Below are positions 5,392 through 7,986 of a stretch of DNA of 7,986 nt, one piece after another. A model generated the notes under the pieces. The model worked only from the letters and a program-made list of their open reading frames with translations. It did no database searches and was not told where the DNA came from. The DNA lies in NCBI GenBank assembly GCA_021735285.1, contig JAIPHI010000120.1, positions 1-7,986 of the forward strand. Reading direction: 5' to 3'. Position 1 is the stretch's first letter. Each line of letters starts with the position of its first letter. The stretch comes from Fidelibacterota bacterium. GTDB taxonomy: Bacteria > Fidelibacterota > UBA2242 > JAFGTP01. The translations under genes and the position numbers were made by a program.

Positions 5392-6963
5392 TTATAAGCT
5401 GGCTTCAACTTGTTTTTTGTATTCCAGAATACTTTTGGCAGTTGCCCGTGCAATTTTTTCTCTATATTGATTCTGGTTGAGCTTAGCAGCTTCCTGACGA
5501 TTAGTAATATAACCTAACTCAAGGAGTACTTTCGGCATTGAAGCTCCAATCAACACTATAAAACCAGCCTGCTTTACACCGCGACTCTTTTGCGACAACT
5601 CAGAGGAATAGGAATCATTTAAGATTTTGGCAATTTTTTCACTGTCTTTCATATTGGCAGTATGCACCATATTGGCCAGGATGTTTTGTTTGTAATTTTT
5701 ATACCGTTCCCGGGCAGACTTACTTTCGTATTTAATTACTGAGTTCTCTTTTTTTGCAACCCGGATAGCATCTTCCGCTTTTCCCGGTCTTAATAAATAT
5801 ATCTCAGTGCCATTGACCCTTCTGGAATCACAGGCATTGATGTGAAAACTGATAAATAGATCACCTTCTACTTTATTAGCCATCTCTGTTCTTTTCCAGA
5901 GTGGAACAAAGGTATCAGTTTTACGAGTATAAACTACATTTATATTATCATTTTTTTCCAGTATTTTGCCAACTCTTTTGACTACATCCAGGACTAGATC
6001 CTTTTCATAAACTCTTTTGCTACCGCGTCCAATCGTGCCCGGGTCCTTGCCTCCGTGTCCGGCGTCAAGCACAATAGTATTAACACCCCATTGTTTGTTG
6101 ATTTTTTCTACAATATCTTTGCTAAGAGGTAAGAATAGCGAGATCACAATTTGTCCCCGCTTGCTATCAAAGTACATGTCTTTGTCAACAAACTTGTGGT
6201 TTAATTTAAAGCCCAAAATAGAGGATTGGCCTTTATTAATCACTTCCAGCCGGGAAATAGACTCAATCGGAATCTCGGATAAAAGATCTTTTGGTTCACA
6301 TATTCCTTTATAGACTGTGAGGTAGAACCATTCATCTCTTCTAAAAAAACCGGATAGATTTTCCGATGTACAGGTTCCATCTACATCGATTCTGATAACC
6401 ACTCCGTTATTTTTTTTCTCATAACTTAAAGATTTTAATCTCACTTTGTAGCCGGGTGGAATTTGTCTGGATGGAGTGGTTTCTCTACTTGCAACTTGCT
6501 CTTCAGCAGTGCCTTTTTTTAGGACAACTTCTTTTCTATATTTTTCCTTTTCTATTGAATATCGTAATTGTGAATATACTTCGTTTTTTAAAATGGTTAA
6601 AAAAGAGTGGACCGGAACATAGATCTGATTATCAATAATTATTGCTGAGTGGGTCATTTTTTTGTTGATTTTGCCGAAACTTAAATACGGACTGCCCCCG
6701 GTTATTTTCAAATTTTTATGCGAAAAATAAAGGACTTTCTTACCTAAGGGCTGGTTCTCATAAACTCTGATTTTATTGAGTTGAGCAAAATCATCTATAG
6801 AAAAGTATGCTACATTATCAAAATAAACTTCCTCTAATTTTGTTATCAATTGAGAGGATTCCGGATTTATAATTGTTAAAGCACCAAAACCCCGGGTGAT
6901 TAGTAAAAAAGAAATGAGACAGTATAAAAATTTATTTCTGTAGAGAGTTTTTTTATTTTTCAT
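5392..6963 (-). CDS. Secreted N-acetylmuramoyl-L-alanine amidase (AMIN + Amidase_3)
   Basis: This zinc-dependent periplasmic hydrolase cuts the bond between N-acetylmuramic acid and L-alanine of peptidoglycan, in the AmiA/B/C and CwlM-type Amidase_3 family that splits septal wall and remodels the sacculus. Of 523 residues, 1-28 form a signal peptide (basic start, then FLYCLISFLLI). Residues about 45-130 resemble the copper-amine-oxidase-N-like domain. Residues about 172-280 resemble an AMIN domain, which in known amidases targets wall or septum. The catalytic domain runs from TIVLDAGHGGKDPGTIG (296-312) to the C-terminus. Zinc ligands are H303, E320 (in YEKD) and H374 (ISFHINA), and the catalytic glutamate is E482 (LLELGYITN), so the active site is complete. 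The ATG lies 4 bases after the upstream barrel gene's stop and lacks a clear ribosome site, implying translational coupling. C198 and C222 in the AMIN region could form a disulfide. Confidence 0.95.
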   Translation of the reverse strand: MKNKKTLYRNKFLYCLISFLLITRGFGALTIINPESSQLITKLEEVYFDNVAYFSIDDFAQLNKIRVYENQPLGKKVLYFSHKNLKITGGSPYLSFGKINKKMTHSAIIIDNQIYVPVHSFLTILKNEVYSQLRYSIEKEKYRKEVVLKKGTAEEQVASRETTPSRQIPPGYKVRLKSLSYEKKNNGVVIRIDVDGTCTSENLSGFFRRDEWFYLTVYKGICEPKDLLSEIPIESISRLEVINKGQSSILGFKLNHKFVDKDMYFDSKRGQIVISLFLPLSKDIVEKINKQWGVNTIVLDAGHGGKDPGTIGRGSKRVYEKDLVLDVVKRVGKILEKNDNINVVYTRKTDTFVPLWKRTEMANKVEGDLFISFHINACDSRRVNGTEIYLLRPGKAEDAIRVAKKENSVIKYESKSARERYKNYKQNILANMVHTANMKDSEKIAKILNDSYSSELSQKSRGVKQAGFIVLIGASMPKVLLELGYITNRQEAAKLNQNQYREKIARATAKSILEYKKQVEASL

Positions 6964-6967
6964 TAGA

Positions 6968-7986
6968 CTATAAATTAATTTCTAATTGCAGTTCGAAAAG
7001 TTTCTTCCGGTTCCACTTATTTTGATTTATTTTTCTCTGCTCTGCATAACTGCACACAAAATATAATAGAAATATTTCATTAATTCTATAATTAATTGTA
7101 AAGAAATAACGCCTTCCTGTTCCGTATAAAACAGGTAAATTAAAACGCAATGGAATACCTGGTTCGTAAAGATAAACTCTAGACTCGTAACTATCTGTAT
7201 AAAAATTACTGGAACCGAAAATTATATTTATAGGATTTAAGTCAATCTCCAGGCTATTACTAATGGCTAATCCGTTCTGCTCGTTATTTCCTGTTTGCAG
7301 GTTATTATATATGAAACGAGTAATTAAATCCAGGTAATGTGTGATCTCCAAATGACTTTTGAGTTTGAATTGTTTCTTTAAAGAGCAAAAATTGGCATCG
7401 GAATGAAATATCTCATACATTTGCTTATACTTTAACCATATTTTATAAGATGAATTGAAATTTTTATAAAGTTGAACGAGCGATTCTTTCCCTAGCGGGG
7501 GAGGTGAACCGTTATTGGGTGGCGCTACACGTGAAAAAAAGTCAATATAGCCAGTAAATTTAATCTCAGCAGGCAATGTAAAAGCCAAACCCAGATTAAT
7601 CCCTTTCTCATTTTTCAAGCGTCCGGAATAATGTCTAATTGTGGAGCTCATATCGCCAAATAATTGAGGACTAAAATAACGATAACCTATTCCTATTTTT
7701 ATCTTACCAGGAGTATAGAGCAGACCTGATTGAATGGCGTATTTACCTTGATAGTCAAATGCGTACTCACCCGATAGCTTCCAAGCGCCTGTTTGAAATT
7801 TATGATAAATAGAACTCATATGAAGATGCCGGCTTCCTAAAGTTTCCAGACTCCTGCCCCAGAGAGAAGAATAGTTCAATAAACCCAATTGGTTTGAACC
7901 AAAATTGTAAACAGCAGCGAGACCATATTGATTTTGGAGAAGATTCTCTCTTCTATCTATTTGACCCTGAGTTACATGCAGTCCTG
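6968..7986 (-). CDS. Outer-membrane beta-barrel protein, C-terminal part (FCB helix-hairpin-helix/barrel family likely)
   Basis: The frame is open from the stop at 6968-6970 to the right window edge, so this is the last 338 or so residues of a longer protein. The TTG at 7888 is an internal leucine codon, not a credible start: 32 further in-frame codons precede it. The sequence consists of alternating aromatic, strand-like segments separated by polar turns, ending in a strand (LFELQLEINL), as outer-membrane barrels do. Motif order matches the barrel of FCB proteins annotated as helix-hairpin-helix domain-containing: an IGYRYFSPQLFGD-type segment, then NEKGINLGLAF, then a GYIDFF strand, then KIWLKYKQMYE. 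Near the end comes RVYLYEPGIPLRFNLPVLYG followed by TGRRYFFTINYRIN. The N-terminal ComEA-like helix-hairpin-helix expected for that family is outside the window, so the family call is inferred. Its role is unknown. It is tightly linked to the downstream amidase (4-base gap). Confidence 0.65.
   Translation of the reverse strand, partial: GLHVTQGQIDRRENLLQNQYGLAAVYNFGSNQLGLLNYSSLWGRSLETLGSRHLHMSSIYHKFQTGAWKLSGEYAFDYQGKYAIQSGLLYTPGKIKIGIGYRYFSPQLFGDMSSTIRHYSGRLKNEKGINLGLAFTLPAEIKFTGYIDFFSRVAPPNNGSPPPLGKESLVQLYKNFNSSYKIWLKYKQMYEIFHSDANFCSLKKQFKLKSHLEITHYLDLITRFIYNNLQTGNNEQNGLAISNSLEIDLNPINIIFGSSNFYTDSYESRVYLYEPGIPLRFNLPVLYGTGRRYFFTINYRINEIFLLYFVCSYAEQRKINQNKWNRKKLFELQLEINL

Noticed and set aside
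6017..6638. Two plus-strand open frames antisense to the amidase gene
   Set aside because: Both lie opposite the clearly coding amidase gene and encode no recognisable domain.
6968..7888. Treating the barrel gene as a complete 306-residue protein starting at TTG 7888
   Set aside because: The frame continues without a stop to the window edge, there is no signal peptide at that TTG, and upstream residues continue the barrel-like pattern, so the gene is truncated by the window.
1..7986. CRISPR array, transposon ends, toxin-antitoxin pair, prophage or defence genes
   Set aside because: No spaced direct repeats, transposase motifs or small paired genes found; every large open frame belongs to a housekeeping or envelope gene or is its shadow.

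Overview
The window is about 8 kb of A+T-rich bacterial chromosome carrying ordinary housekeeping and cell-envelope genes, not a mobile or defence island. I see no tRNA, rRNA, insertion sequence, CRISPR array or phage gene. The genes point to a Gram-negative, diderm bacterium of the FCB superphylum (Bacteroidota/Cloacimonadota-like). There is a TolC-type outer-membrane channel, a periplasmic amidase, an outer-membrane barrel whose motif order matches an FCB family, and a Rho whose P-loop reads AQPKTGKT, as in Bacteroidota-type Rho. Shine-Dalgarno-like sites and sigma70-like hexamers can be seen, and no clear Bacteroidota-type -7/-33 promoter, so I lean towards an FCB lineage outside classical Bacteroidota. 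The phylum is an inference only.

Layout from left to right: (1) 1-135, minus strand, the first 45 codons of a protein-L-isoaspartate O-methyltransferase (pcm), running off the left edge. (2) 136-536, a 401-base divergent intergenic region. Its main feature is two perfect palindromes set end to end: an 18-bp A+T-rich dyad (244-261) and a 14-bp sequence (262-275) that exactly matches the FNR/CRP-family box TTGAT-N4-ATCAA. (3) 537-2027, plus strand, a TolC-family outer-membrane efflux/secretion channel with no pump or adaptor gene beside it in the window. (4) 2028-2320, a convergent gap with several small hairpins and no clear U-tract terminator. (5) 2321-3583, minus strand, transcription termination factor Rho. 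(6) 3584-3770, a gap holding a 14-bp near-perfect inverted repeat. (7) 3771-5018, minus strand, FolC (dihydrofolate/folylpolyglutamate synthase), apparently starting at GTG. (8) 5019-5391, a 373-base gap with a hairpin and a weak promoter candidate. (9) 5392-6963, minus strand, a secreted AMIN plus Amidase_3 N-acetylmuramoyl-L-alanine amidase. (10) 6968-7986, minus strand, the C-terminal part of an outer-membrane beta-barrel protein that continues past the right edge.

The barrel gene and the amidase are only 4 bases apart and are almost certainly cotranscribed, which suggests an envelope pair. folC and rho follow on the same strand, but their long, structured upstream gaps suggest separate promoters or processed transcripts. 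tolC and pcm diverge from the region with the paired palindromes. That double operator candidate is the most noteworthy signal here. I found no convincing evidence of a new multi-gene system.
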